Positions 1 through 46,469 of a stretch of DNA of 64,000 nt are shown here, one piece after another (positions within the stretch are counted from its first letter, which is position 1; each line of letters opens with the position of its first letter). The DNA is taken from the NCBI GenBank assembly GCA_030674155.1, contig CM060327.1:23311874-23375873 (forward strand), given 5' to 3'. A program made the position numbers and the translations under genes. The notes under the pieces were generated by a model. It saw only the letters and a program-made list of their open reading frames with translations, made no database searches and had not been told where the DNA came from. This DNA is from Stramonita haemastoma (lineage: Eukaryota > Mollusca > Gastropoda > Neogastropoda > Muricidae).

Positions 1-75
1 TTTTTGTCATACATACCTAGAATGCAACCCAAGTACTTTTTTCTCACTTCTTTCAAATTCCTCATCAAATGCATA

Positions 76-345
76 TCTCAATGCATCCACTCTCCCCAAA
101 AGTCCTTCGGATGAGACTTTAAACCGAGGCCCCGTGTGCGAACGCACGCAGAACATCTTGCGCACACGTTAAATCCTGTTCCGCTTTTCGTAGGAGTAGG
201 CCATCGTGTGCCGGTGGGAACAGATGACAATATTTACAAAACTGCATACACACGGGGACCGGATGAAAAAAAGCACATGATTGCTTATTCTGTTATCCTC
301 GATATAAAAGATTAAATAAATAAATAAATAAAATAAATAAATAAA
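76..345 (+). repeat. SINE family A, body without head
   Basis: Family A body: CTCCCCAAAAGTCCTTCGGA, then a GCACACGTTAAATCCTG block, the ATGACAATATTTACAAAACTG block and an ATCCTCGATATAAAAG end with an (AAAT)n tail. The same order recurs about twenty times in this window. Confidence 0.85.
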
Positions 346-491
346 AAGCCTCAGACACAAGCTGGTCACTGGTACTTCCATTTTGCGAAAGATGGATGAC
401 CTTTTTTTGAAAAAAAAACCCACTTCAGTTAGAGCTCAGAGGCTTATCAATGATGATAACTGATATTTTGTGCTTGTGACTGGGGAAGGAA

Positions 492-568
<77 letters not shown>
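492..568 (+). repeat. 77-base G homopolymer
   Basis: An uninterrupted run of G flanked by GGAAGGA and AAGAAGAGG. Exceptionally long for a G tract; either a real G-rich tract or an artefact. Confidence 0.9.
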
Positions 569-569
<1 letters not shown>

Positions 570-1708
570 AGAAGAGGAAGGCTTAGAAAATGAGAAAAGG
601 ACAAAAATTTTCATGTCTCATTTTACAACAGTTTAAATACACAGCCATTCTTGCTCTAGAAGTAAAAATTCCCAAATGCTCATCCTTTCAGTTTTTAAAT
701 GTGTTCTATAAAAGAATATCAAGCTGCTCCCTTGTGAATAAATGACATGCTTAAAAGATTGAACATACTGCAGTACTCCTATAGTTTTTACTTCATTATT
801 CATATATCACATTATTTTTTTTCACCCATAAAATTGGCAGGCTTATTTTGTTTTTTTGCTTTTTTGTTCTTGTTTGTTTTGCCTCTGATGAGTTTGTGTC
901 AGATCCTTCAGGAGCGCAAGGCCCCTCTGGCTGGTGGCCCCAGGGCGGCCTGCCATTGATGTGGTCCATCTAGGCTTCCAACCCTGAGCAAGTGACATAG
1001 CAAATATGGGTATGACTGGAGCAGAGAAATTGGAAGAAGCGATATGGAAACAGCAGGAAAGAAACGCCACTGAAGATGAGGCAGCAAAACAAACAAACAA
1101 ACAAAAAAAACGAATAAAAAAACCCGAAAAAAGCTCAACATGGTCTGATCAACATTTGTAAACAAAAGGGAAGGATAGGGGGTCAACTTTTCAACTGGAA
1201 CCTAACATGGCCAGCTAGCTACCTCTTCCAATACTTCATTGTTTTTTTTGTCAAGTCTCAACTGCTTTTCTTTTTTTTTCAGTCAAAGTTAAAGACAAAG
1301 CTCATTTTAAGGAACAACAATATGCATTAAACCTCACTTTTCTTTACAACAAAGGATAAAAATAATCGAAACCAAAAAAAAAAAAAAAGAAATGTAGACA
1401 GATGTACCTTAAAAGCTTTCTGTTTCGTTGGATGGTAGTGTACCTTTCATAACCCCGCCCCTGGCCCAAACCATGGAGCATGTGGCAGATACCAATGTCC
1501 GACTATCTAGACACTCAACATCCCTTTTCAAAAAGCAAGAGTCAAGCATCCGAATCATTCCAGTCTTTTTGTCCTCTTCACCAAACCACAGAAGTTTTGA
1601 CTGCAGTCACACAAGTTCACGTTACCTTTTTCTCCACAAATGCTCTTCTCGAATCTTTCACTTCCTACACGCCTTGCAATCCTGTTCTTGTCCCTCCCTA
1701 GCACAAAG
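570..1708 (-). other. Probable SCAF 3' UTR and downstream sequence
   Basis: About 1.1 kb of non-repetitive AT-rich sequence between the stop codon and a 77-base G tract. I see no coding similarity. No classical AATAAA on the minus strand stands out close to the stop, so the polyadenylation site is undetermined. Confidence 0.4.
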
Positions 1709-36326
<34,618 letters not shown>

Positions 36327-36530
36327 TTTGGCTGATTGTTTAGGCTGCACGATAGGAAGCGGTGCAAGGTAGATCTATCCTAATGTAAGAACCGAAGATA
36401 TTTCCCCATTCAGTTGGCGTGCTAATCAAAATGGCGGTCAGAATTAAGCCAAAAGTTGCCAAAACCACACGCTAACCGTTTTCTGATTGGTCAATCTGAG
36501 TAGTATCAACCAATCGTGAAGAGTTTTACA
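36327..36530 (-). promoter_or_regulatory. Probable SCAF promoter and 5' UTR
   Basis: Directly upstream of the start codon. I see an AAAATGGCGG motif (36428-36437, YY1-type) and an inverted CCAAT box read as CCAATCAG on the minus strand (36490-36483), with another CCAAT at 36510 on the plus strand. No TATA box is evident. The region is free of the simple repeats that fill the surroundings. The transcription start is not determined. Confidence 0.4.
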
Positions 36531-36714
36531 AAAATGTTTCGTGAAAGATTAACATTTATACCTACAGTAGCTCTGCTACACACAATTGTTTCCATTTTTG
36601 CTTTCGACTGTCATTGAACTCCTTTCTGCTCGTGCGTTCATTTTCTTTCCACATATGAATAACAGTCAACAGGAACAACAAGTGATTAGGTCAAACAGCT
36701 GGCAACACGAGTGA

Positions 36715-36880
36715 TAGCACGTAATATTTTTTAAAACTGCATGTACATGGGGACTGGATGTTAACACCCCCTCTCCCCCTTCAAACAAACGAAAGAAAAG
36801 CCACCCAAAAAAAAAAGAAAAAAAAAGGAGTACATGGATGCTTAGTCCATTTTTCTTGAAATAAAAGAATAAATGTAAAT
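36715..36880 (+). repeat. SINE family A, decayed 3' fragment
   Basis: AAACTGCATGTACATGGGGAC and GGATGCTTAGTCCATTTTTC. Confidence 0.5.
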
Positions 36881-37190
36881 AAAATAAGTAGCTAATCTTA
36901 TGTGTGTGTAGTAGTCTTCAGCTGTGTGTCAAGTTTACGTCCTTCCACATACAGTGATACCGGACGGGGAGGGGAAAGAATATTGAAAAAACAAAAAAAA
37001 ACAAAAAAGAAAAAGAAAAAAAAAGAGATGAAAATAAAAACATAAATCAATACACATTTATACGTAAAACACACCCCCCCTTGTGATAAAAATATAATAA
37101 TAATAATATCAGTTGAAATATTAATAAGATAAAGAGGGAAAGGAAGAAAGAGACAGAAACAGAAAATGGTGGGGGGTGGGTTGACTAAAA

Positions 37191-37221
<31 letters not shown>

Positions 37222-37333
37222 TACATTTTTAAAGGGAATATTAGTGCGTGCGCGTGCGCGCGCGCACGTGCGCGTGCGTACGTGCGTGTGTCTGTGTGTG
37301 TTTGTCCTCTTATGCAGTGTTTAGTTGTGGCTG

Positions 37334-37378
<45 letters not shown>

Positions 37379-37794
37379 GTTGTTGTTTTTGGTTTTTTTT
37401 GGGGGGTGCTTTTGTTTGTTTTGGTTTGGTTTTTTAAATTTTATTATCATTTTTTAAAATATTCTTTCAATGCCAAAACAGCTGATCACCTTAGGGGAAC
37501 ATTCCCGTTACACTTGAAATTTCACGTTTCAACTATTATGGTCATTGAAGGAAATTATTTGATACATGAAATAGATCTAGTCTAGAGCCTGTATGTTAAT
37601 CTGTGTGAAATCTCCATTTTGTGATGGACTTTTGTGTCCTTATTTATTTTGTTTTATTTTTTAATGCTAGATATAGCCTATAGGCCTACACAAAAAATCT
37701 TTTACTTTTCTCTTCATTGTATTGTACTTTATTGTAATGTATTGTATTGTATTACATCGTACTGCATTGTCTTGTGCGCCACTTTACTCACGGC

Positions 37795-37870
37795 ATATTT
37801 CTCTGTGTTAAGTTTGGGCTGCTCTCCCAGACAGAGTGTATCACCACAACAGGAGGGCTTCATTTTCTTG
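37795..37870 (+). repeat. Dispersed repeat fragment
   Basis: TTCTCTGTGTTAAGTTTGGG and CTGCTCTCCCAGACAGAG correspond to the inverted sequence at 55165-55250 (TTCTCTGCGTGAAATTCGGT and CTGCTCGCCCCGGGGAGAG). Confidence 0.5.
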
Positions 37871-38242
37871 AAAATTGTTGTTCCTGTCGATGGGGCATAT
37901 TTAGATCTATCTGTGTCCTTATGAGGGTCGATTTTTCTTTCCAGGCAAGTTTATCAGGGACAGCTTCTGATGTAGTAGGTTTTTCACTTGCACTAAATGA
38001 TTGTTACATAGAGGACCTTGATTTATCGTCTCATGCGAATGATTAGCACCCGAATTACCACTCACGGTCCAGTGGATGGAGTGGGTGGGGGTGGGAGGTT
38101 TTAATAATTAGTTCTAATGTATGAAGGGGATGAGGGGGGGGGGGGGGGGGTAGGTCGAGTGGATGAGGGAAAGGCCAGCAAATTGTTTTGGAGCGAGGAA
38201 CAGCTACAGTTAGTTCTATGGTGTAAGTTGCTACAGTGTTTA

Positions 38243-38243
<1 letters not shown>

Positions 38244-38319
<76 letters not shown>

Positions 38320-38350
38320 GTCTATCTATCTATCTATCTATCTATCTATC
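38244..38350. repeat. (TCTA)n microsatellite
   Basis: About 27 tetranucleotide units, one TCTG variant. Confidence 0.95.
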
Positions 38351-38625
38351 CCTTAGTCTGGCGACCGTGGGAAGACTTGACAACCAGTTTTCTCCATTCC
38401 TCTCTGTGTTCTGCCTTTCTCAAAATTTTGTTGAGTTCTAGGCCTGTCCATTCGCTGATGTTGTCTTCCCATCTCTTCCTTGATCTGACTCTTTTTCTTC
38501 CTCCTTGGACAGTGCCTTGCAGTATTGTTTTTGCAAGTCCATTTGATCTTGTGACATGCCCGTACCATTTAAGTTTACGCTTCTTTACGATTGATAGAAG
38601 ATTTTCGTAGGGACCAATGGTTTGC
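38350..38625 (-). mobile_element. LINE 3' end (C-terminus of reverse-transcriptase protein)
   Basis: Minus-strand frame reads YENLLSIVKKRKLKWYGHVT, RSNGLAKTILQGTVQGGRKR and [20 protein letters not shown]. This is the typical C-terminal tail of the endonuclease/reverse-transcriptase polyprotein of invertebrate non-LTR elements. Only the 3' end is present, as expected for 5'-truncated insertions. Confidence 0.82.
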
Positions 38626-38737
38626 GGTGTGTGTGTGTGTGTGTGTGTGTGTGAGTGTGTGTGTCTGAGTGTGTGAAGGTACAGGGTCAATAAATTATAG
38701 ACAAGACAATGCAAAACAGGTTGATACAAGGTACTGC

Positions 38738-38739
<2 letters not shown>

Positions 38740-38812
<73 letters not shown>
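38740..38812. repeat. (TC)n microsatellite
   Basis: About 36 TC units. Confidence 0.95.
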
Positions 38813-38815
<3 letters not shown>

Positions 38816-39236
38816 TAGTGGAATACTGGAACACTTGTGATTAAAGACCACAGGCCTTCACATCAGATAAATCACAGGGGCACAACATGGCTCTGACAAG
38901 CGCAGTGTGTGTCATGCCCTTACACAGATGGTCACTTACACTGCTGTTTGTTTGCTTGCTTTCTTTGATTTTGTTTTGTCTGTTTTGTTTTGTTTTATTT
39001 CGATTTTTGTTTTGTTTTGTTTCGTTTGCTTGTTTTTTTGTTGGTTTTGTGTGTGTGTGTCATTTTGGGGTCTGTTTTCTGCTTTGCTTCTTTACACAGG
39101 TCAATTACACTATTGTTTGTTTGTTTGTTTAGTTTTGATTTCTTTTCGCTTTGATGTTCTTGTCTGTTTAAAGCTTTTGTTTCCTTATTGTACTTGTTTG
39201 GTAGGTTTTTTTTTTTGCGTATTTGGGTTTTGGGGG

Positions 39237-39336
<100 letters not shown>

Positions 39337-39349
39337 TCTTCTTTCGCCT

Positions 39350-39670
39350 TCACCTATGCCGTAGTCCCTTGAGCCGTGGGGGCACCCATGAAGACTTTGC
39401 AACCAACTTCCTCTACTCCCCCGCGGTTCTCGGCTTTCCGTAGCAAATCGTTCTACCCAAGGCCAGTTCACTCTCTGATGTTGTCTTCCCAGCGTTTTCT
39501 CTGTGTTCCTCTTCGTCTCCGTCCTTGTACTGTTCACTGTAGGACAGTCTTGGTTGGTCCATATGTTCGTGTGATGTGCTCCTACCACTCTAGTTTGCGT
39601 TTTTCCCCACTAAAGTCAAGAGCTCTTAATATGGTCCAATGGGGTTTTGATTCTGGTTTTTTACTTCCTC
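39350..39670 (-). mobile_element. LINE 3' end, decayed
   Basis: Shares GTGGGGGCACCCATGAAGAC, TTCACTCTCTGATGTTGTC and CCATATGTTCGTGTGATG with the 53460 copy. The minus frame is broken but WEDN-region equivalents remain (TLGRQHQRVNWPW). Confidence 0.7.
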
Positions 39671-39849
39671 ATTAGTGATGTGATCCCTGTATGAGATATC
39701 AAGGAGTTTGCGTATAGTCGTTTAGATAAAGCTTGTGCAGTTTCACTTCCTAGATATCTTTAAGATGAAAGCAAGTTTCATAACTTAACACGAGACAATA
39801 ATCCAGTTTTACCCATAACATTTAGTAACACACTGTTACAGAGAACTGA

Positions 39850-40535
39850 TCAGCACAAACACTTAAGGACTTATACTTCCAGAAAACTGCAAATAGGACG
39901 AGCATGCGAAAAGCGCGATTAAGGCTTCTACTGCGACAATGTTCCTTAAAGGTTAAAGTAAAGCTTTAACACAGGATCTCTTGAAATTATGCACTTTTAA
40001 TCAGTTATATTACCATACTTTAACAATGTTGATGTTGTTTGGGATAACTACTGACAAGCAAATTCCGCAGAAAAACTGCACCAGGAAGTCTAAAGAATCA
40101 GTACTGGAACTGTCCGTAGGACCAGCCACGAAAGTTGCACAAAGAGTCAGGATTCTGCACTCTAGGACGAGAAATAAGATTGTTCATCATTATAAAACGA
40201 TTAACAGAAAGTTTTCAGTTTATCTGTCAAATCTTGTTACAGACCTTGATTAAGAAAATAACCCATACTATGGACGTAGACTATAGGACAAAAAGACGGC
40301 TGAATGTAGTCGTGAAATAATTATATCGGAGATCTGTTCTCCCATCGACTACTGTCCTCTGGAACTCTCTTCCTGATTTTGTTAAAACTAACAACTTCTT
40401 AAATACCCTCGAATGTTGTCTCTCTACTGATGACCCTGTTGTATCTCTTTACTATTACCTTGGGAATAAATATGAACAGATCAACAACCACTATCGTTCT
40501 CCCTTAGGAATGAGTGATCTGAATGATAAAGTAAA
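39850..40535 (+). mobile_element. Decayed LINE reverse transcriptase, C-terminal part
   Basis: In shifting plus-strand frames: YILPYFNNVDVVWDNY (the SYILPxxDYxDxVWG-type block) and RSVLPSTTVLWNSLPDFVK (the end block of CR1-like elements). Many stops; non-functional. Different family from the GHVTR-type ends. Confidence 0.6.
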
Positions 40536-40544
40536 AGGTAAAGG

Positions 40545-40648
40545 TGTCCCATAGCCTAGGTAGTCGTAGGGGAGCGAGGCATCAGAGACCTCAGCTTCTC
40601 TAGTGGCCAGCATATTGAGGGCGGCGCCCATCTCCTCTCCCTCACTGA
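40545..40648 (-). repeat. SINE family B, 3' fragment
   Basis: AAAGGTAAAGGTGTCCCATA and GGGGAGCGAGGCATCAGAGA are the reverse of the family B 3' end. Confidence 0.7.
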
Positions 40649-41334
40649 ATGATAATCTAAATCTGATCTGAATAATGGTATCTTATAAAGAAAGTTAACT
40701 GAAGATTCTCAATACACATGTGGCAACGGAAACGAAAGGGCAGGGCATTGTCTGTTTTCCTGACCTCGTTGCAACCTCTCACCTGTCTCACCTGTCGGCA
40801 TCACCGAGTACTGCGTTTACCCCCTACACCCAATGACACTGACATGATCCTCCTTCTCCATTTGCTCCTTTTCGCAAGACCTGCTGACTTTATGGATTCT
40901 CATGCCACAGGATTCGGTGGTGGTCTGCCTTTTTTCTTTTCGTTTCGGTCTTGCCTTTAAAGACATCTTTATAAGGTCCATATCTTGGTTTTATAACGCT
41001 TGGCCTATCTTAATATTCTTCCATTTATTAATGTTAGAAGTTTTCTTGATGTCTCTAGTTCATGTAGTTAATTTTCATTTGTTATTCTCTGTGTTCAAGG
41101 GACACGGAGCAGCCTTCTACAAAAAACACACACCCAAACCCCAAACAAACCCCACCACATCTTAGCTACTTCGATTCTTTTTTTCATTGTCTTTTCTTTG
41201 TGCCCAGGATATCACAGCAGTAATATAGCATGACAAGCCAAATTAAATATTCAATAACGATAATTTTCAGTTGGTAAGAGTGTTGTTATCTTTCCAGATG
41301 TTCACGTTGTTTAGTTGGATCCTTTATTTATTTA

Positions 41335-41615
41335 TTTTTTATCAATTCTTATTTATCGAGGATAATGGAACAAGCACTCATGTGGGTTTTAAATTTTTAT
41401 TTTATTTTACATCCAGTCCTCCTGTGTATGCAGTTTTGTAAATCTTGTCATCTGTTCCCACCAGCACACAATTGCCTACTCTTACGAAAAGCGGAACAAG
41501 ATTTAACGTGTGCGCAAAATGTTCTGCGTGTGTTTGCACACGGGGCTTCGGTATATAGTCTCATCCTAAGGACTTTTGGGGAGAGTAGAGTCAGCACTGA
41601 TGTTAACTCCGTTCT
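41335..41615 (-). repeat. SINE family A, body without head
   Basis: Inverted family A blocks: TATCGAGGATAATGGAACAAG, GTAAATCTTGTCATCTGTTC, ACGTGTGCGCAAAATGTTC, GACTTTTGGGGAGAG. Confidence 0.8.
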
Positions 41616-41639
41616 TCTTTTAGTTACATCAGTTCTGGT

Positions 41640-42400
41640 TTTTGTCTTAGTACATGATCAGTCATTTGTTTTGACTGTGCCTAGACATCTAAAGTCTTTT
41701 ACATTTTGTAAAGAAGTTTTGTCATTCTTTATCCCATGCTCCGTTTGGCAGCTGGTTCTGGCAACATGCAGAAGGCTACGTCTGTCTTTTTGGCATTGAG
41801 GCTGGGACCGCCTCTTCTTCCTATTGAATTTACTTTGTGTAATATTTTTCATATTGAGGATGTTATCAGCTAGTTGTGCTGTATCATCAGCGCAGCACAG
41901 ATTTGTTAAATTTCTGCCATCTATCTTGAGAGCCTATGTCTTCAATATCATACTCTCTCTTGTCTTGCTCTGTGTGCATATTGAAATGGTGATGTGAGAG
42001 GATGCAGCTTATCTGACTTCTTTTAAGAGTTGAAAAATTCCCACTTTTGATTGCCACATAATGGTAGGTATTCATAAAGTGAGGAAATTAGTGAGAAGAT
42101 GCATTATTAAAAGCCCATTTCACACATTACCTAGATGGTAATGAATCATTCTGCCAAAGGCTTTGCCTTACTCTATGAAGGTGATTAAAAGTTTTTCACC
42201 TTTCCGATGTTTTGGAGCATGGGTAACATGTATGTTGTTCCTCTGTTTATTCTGTAGCCTGCCTGAAAGTCTGATAGTTCAAACTTTACTTTTTTGTTTC
42301 ATCCTATTTAAGATTATGATCAGCAAGATCTTGTTTGTATGACAGATAAGGGGTATTGTCCTGCGATTGAAGCAGTCTTTTACATTTCAATTCTTGTGGA
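41640..42400 (-). mobile_element. Decayed LINE reverse transcriptase, palm region
   Basis: Minus-strand fragments in broken frames: FIExGKAFGRMIHYHLGNV (FxxAFD-type block), CILSHHHFNMHTEQDKREYD (QGCxLSPxLFNxY block), then DDTAQLADNILNMKNITQ (the xADD catalytic block, first Asp context kept). The palm motifs are in the right order but interrupted by stops. Confidence 0.75.
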
Positions 42401-42841
42401 ACATGACAAATAATTATTGTGACTTCCAGTCTGTTGGGACAACGTCAATAAATGTGAAAATTCTATTTTACAGTTAACCCCCCCCCCCCCCCCCCAACAA
42501 CATCGAAACTGATTTTCTTTTGAAAAGGAGTCGCCATTTTCAAATAGATACAAATGTGGCGATATTACAGACTGTTCACAAATTTATGTCTGGTGCAAAT
42601 TTTGTGCATAAACATAAATTTACTATGTGTAGTCCTTGACATAACTTTAAAAAAAAAAATTTAATCTTTTTTTTACTTCTTGCATTAAAAAGTAGATTTT
42701 TCTGTACAGTATCGGTGGTATAAAAAGTTGTGTATGAGTCGTGCAGTATTTTGTTTTTGTCTTTTGAGTCACCCAGTAAAAACCTGTTGTGAAAATATTT
42801 GTGCTCCTTTGAAGATTTTGTGATATAAAGTGGTACAAAGC

Positions 42842-43117
42842 TTTTAATTTTTAATTTTATTTTATAGATTTACTGATAGCGATTAAAAAATATACTATCA
42901 GTAAATCTATAAGATTTAGTACAGTCTGACAAACACATCTATGGATGGGGGTTTTTCATGTTAAAGTTGTTGCTTTATCTTATATATATATATATATATA
43001 TATATAACCCCCATCCATAGATGTGTTTGTCAGACTGTACTAAATCTTATAGATTTACTGATAGTATATTTTTTAATCGCTATCAGTAAATCTATAAAAT
43101 AAAATTAAAAATTAAAA
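42842..43117. repeat. 112-bp perfect inverted repeat with 52-bp AT spacer
   Basis: Arms 42842-42953 and 43006-43117 are exact reverse complements by eye. Each arm contains a nested palindrome (TATAGATTTACTGATAG and its complement around an AT-rich loop). The spacer is largely (TA)n. No coding potential. Probably a foldback-type element or hairpin-forming repeat. Confidence 0.9.
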
Positions 43118-43125
43118 TTATATAT

Positions 43126-43321
<196 letters not shown>

Positions 43322-43489
43322 GCCCAGGAATGTGAAATCAGCAACTAAATGAGAAGGTCATATAGTTAGATTTGAAAATGAGGTCTTCCCAAACTGGACA
43401 CTTCACGACTCCTCCTTAAATCCAGATTGATGGTTTATGTGTATATTGCGTTATTTGTATACTGTATGCTGTTTATTTGTATTTTATTT

Positions 43490-43710
43490 TGTTTTATTCT
43501 TTTATATCGAGGATAATGGAATAAGCACTCGTGTGCTTTTTTTTCATCCAGTCTCCGTGTGTATGCAGTTTTGTAAATGTCATCTGTTCCCACCCGGCAC
43601 ACGATGGCCTACTCTTACGAAAAGTGGAACAGGATATAGTGTGTGTGCAAGATGTTCTGCTGCGTTCACGCATGGAGCCTCGGTTTATAGTCTCATCCGA
43701 AGATAGCTAA
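43490..43710 (-). repeat. SINE family A, body without head
   Basis: TATATCGAGGATAATGGAAT to GTTTATAGTCTCATCCGAAG, inverted. Confidence 0.82.
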
Positions 43711-43891
43711 AAACAGTCAACAGCTCATTTGCCGCTTTCCGAACTCATTTTGTTGTTTGAAGAGCTCATAGGTGCAAAATCTAGCTTTCAAAATAAATAT
43801 GCATGTTTATTCATATTATGCATATTCATTCATTTAAAAAAAGGTGTTGCCGGTTTTGTTTTTTTTTTAAGGAGAGAAAGATAACCATTAC

Positions 43892-43892
<1 letters not shown>

Positions 43893-43962
<70 letters not shown>
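43893..43962. repeat. (AC)n microsatellite
   Basis: About 35 units. Confidence 0.95.
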
Positions 43963-43963
<1 letters not shown>

Positions 43964-44015
43964 ACATGCATGCACAAGCCTCTAATTTCGCTGGGAGTAA
44001 ACAGACATAGGCTAA

Positions 44016-45290
44016 CGTAGAACAAGTGTGTTCAATCTATGACGTCACAAGAAAGTGTGATCACGTGACTTCTGCATGGGCTTGTGAGATGGAGCTGCCA
44101 AAGAAAACTACTGGCTCATGTTCTTTCTGGAGTCCCAGACTTTGATATTGAATGGAAGCGCATTCTACATGGTGCCAGAAGCAACACGAACCCCTAGATT
44201 ACTTTCACCAAGGTTTGCAGTCAGGCAGGTTGGTGTTAGGAACTTGTTTTCCGGCAATATATTGAATCTACAGGCATTGCTCAATTCAATTTCTGTGTAC
44301 TCGGACATGGCCAATTCCCCACCCCAGCCACCTACACACCAGATCCCTCAGACTGCTTTGCATGCCCCTGTTGTAGTTTCCCCACCCACGAACACTATCC
44401 AGGGACCCAGCCCCTCAGCCAGTGGGCACCCTGACCACTCTACCTCCCAGCGCTTGCTGACTTCATCCTCAGTCCCTGCTCCCAGCTCTCCTCCTCCTGC
44501 AGTGTCCCGCCCAGTGTCCATGCCAGCTTGGAAACCAGGCCGAGGTCAGTGCCAACCTGTGGTGACACGCTCAGGGAGAGTTTCTAAGCCCAACCCCAGA
44601 TACTTTAACACTTCGTTATTGGCATTGACATTCTGGTGTGGTTTTTGTTTTGGTTGTTTTTGTTTGTTTGTTTGTTTGTTTTTCGTTTCAGGAAAAGGCA
44701 GGAAGAAAACACTCATAGATTTTAATGTCCTTGTTTATTGAAAAGAGTTCTGACATTTTATTTTAACTTTTTTGGCAGACTCCCACAAATGGTGTGCGAG
44801 TAAACTGTGGTGCAAGGGAACATGCATTGAACAATCGCAGTTTAGTTTATGCCTGTGATGCAGGGAAGATGCATTGAAAATTTGCAATTTAGTTTTATAA
44901 CTTTATGTTTTAACTTGATTTGTTTCCTTGGGAATTGAGATGTAGAACAAATGTGTTCAATCTATGACGTCACAAGTGTGATCACCTGACTTTGGCATGG
45001 GCTTGTGGGGTGAAGCTGCCAAATAAAACTACTGGCCCATATTCATTCTGGAGTCCCAGACTTTGATCTTGAATGGAAGCGCATTCTACATGGTGCCAGA
45101 AGTAACACGAGCCCCTAGATTACTTTCGCCAAGGTTTGCAGTCAGGCAGGTTGGTGTTAGACTAGTTTTCCTGCAATATATTGAATCCACAGGCAGTTGC
45201 TCACTTCAATTTCTGTGTTCTCCAATACTTACCTCCTGCATGGGGCCAGAGTAGGTGTGAGCACATCATTGAATGGAAGCGCATTCTACA
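44016..45290 (+). mobile_element. Small LTR retroelement in tandem, internally deleted
   Basis: Three LTR pieces: 44016-44169, 44941-45090 and the last 22 bases at 45269-45290. The full ones are about 150 bp, with TGTAGAAC at the start and GCGCATTCTACA at the end, and contain AATAAA in the second copy. Each full LTR is followed by TGGTGCCAGAAG, a likely tRNA primer-binding site, and a shared leader. The first interior keeps a coding remnant ending QPVVTRSGRVSKPNPRYF, a typical end of a Ty3/gypsy-like pol protein. All enzymatic domains are missing. Confidence 0.8.
44310..44745 (+). pseudogene. Remnant of gypsy-type polyprotein C-terminus
   Basis: An open stretch rich in Pro and Ser (MANSPPQPPTHQIPQ, SSVPAPSSPPPAVS) ends with VTRSGRVSKPNPRYFNTS, the C-terminal signature seen in many Ty3/gypsy pol proteins. 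Integrase, reverse transcriptase and protease are absent, so only the tail survives between the LTRs. Confidence 0.65.
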
Positions 45291-45309
45291 CGTAAAATCG
45301 AAGACAACA

Positions 45310-45337
45310 CCACACACTACTACTACTACTACTACTA

Positions 45338-45390
<53 letters not shown>

Positions 45391-45391
45391 A
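45310..45391. repeat. (CTA)n microsatellite
   Basis: About 26 trinucleotide units, one slip, then an A/C-rich degenerate tail to 45440. Confidence 0.94.
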
Positions 45392-45515
45392 ATAACAACA
45401 AAAACAACAAAAACAACAACAGCAACAAAACTATAACAACACACAAAGCCAGCCTTCCCCTAACTCCTCACATGCAGGGACAGGAGACTCAGTTCTTATG
45501 TATACACACAACGAA

Positions 45516-45790
45516 TATTGTTTTTAATGTGTGGATCCACTCATGCACACTCCTCACGTAAGACATAGTTTCAGAAATACCAGTATTGTTTTTAATGTGT
45601 GGATCCACTCATACACACTCTTCACGTAAAACATAGTTTCAGATATACCAGTATTGTTTTTAATGTGTGGATCCACTCATACACACTCTTCACGTAAGAC
45701 ATAGTTTCAGAAATACCAGTATTGTTTTTAATGTGTGGATCCACTCATACACACTCTTCACGTAAAACATAGTTTGAGATATACCAGTAT
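45516..45790. repeat. Tandem repeat, period 68 bp, four copies
   Basis: Unit starts TATTGTTTTTAATGTGTGGA and contains CACGTAAAACATAGTTTCAG. Unit starts at 45516, 45584, 45652 and 45720, exactly 68 apart. Confidence 0.94.
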
Positions 45791-46469
45791 TTATTTCTTC
45801 TGTTTATTTGATGTCCAGCTTCAGAATTTGCCACACTACATCATCGCTTTACATAGTTACGCTATTCTTTTTCTTCTGCATTGTTCTGCTTGATCTTGGT
45901 CCTACAGAGATACAATGATAATTATAAGGATTATTATAGACGAATGAGAGGAAGAAATTCAAAACATAAAACAACATCTGAATACACTGCAGAGAGAAAA
46001 CATTATCCCAGAGAGAAAACATTATCCGGAAAAAAAATCATTAAAATAAACTAGCTAAAAAGTGAATAGGTAGCCCACCTCGGATCCTTTATTGGTTTAA
46101 AGCAGTTGATCACATTACATCATGAATACATTTGACAACCCTACTGTATCAGGCATAGTCTACAAGCATAGGTGTATTAGGGGAATGGCACTTGTTTTAC
46201 ATTCTTTGTGTTTTCGCATGAACCAGGCACTCTCCCAGTGGAAGATAGATCTTCCTATTTTAGAGAGATAAAGAAAAGTGATCTGCAGAGCCTAACCTTC
46301 AATCACACCATTCCTTTATTCATCTTAATAAATGTTTTCATATTTCTTTTTTTCCCTTTATAATCCTATATTGTGAGCAGACAAGAGCAAGAGGATAATC
46401 CTGGCCCCTAGGGATACAGTGTGGTCAGCATGTGGGGCAGGGGTCTCTCCAAGAGAGAGGTGAGCAGTG

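Noticed and set aside
37747..38046. 99-residue plus-strand frame upstream of the SCAF promoter as a divergent gene
   Set aside because: It overlaps a dispersed repeat fragment (37795-37870) also found at 55165, and shows no family similarity.
40690..41165. Plus-strand frames of 80-87 residues
   Set aside because: No recognised domain, start context or splice signals; surrounded by decayed LINE and SINE sequence.
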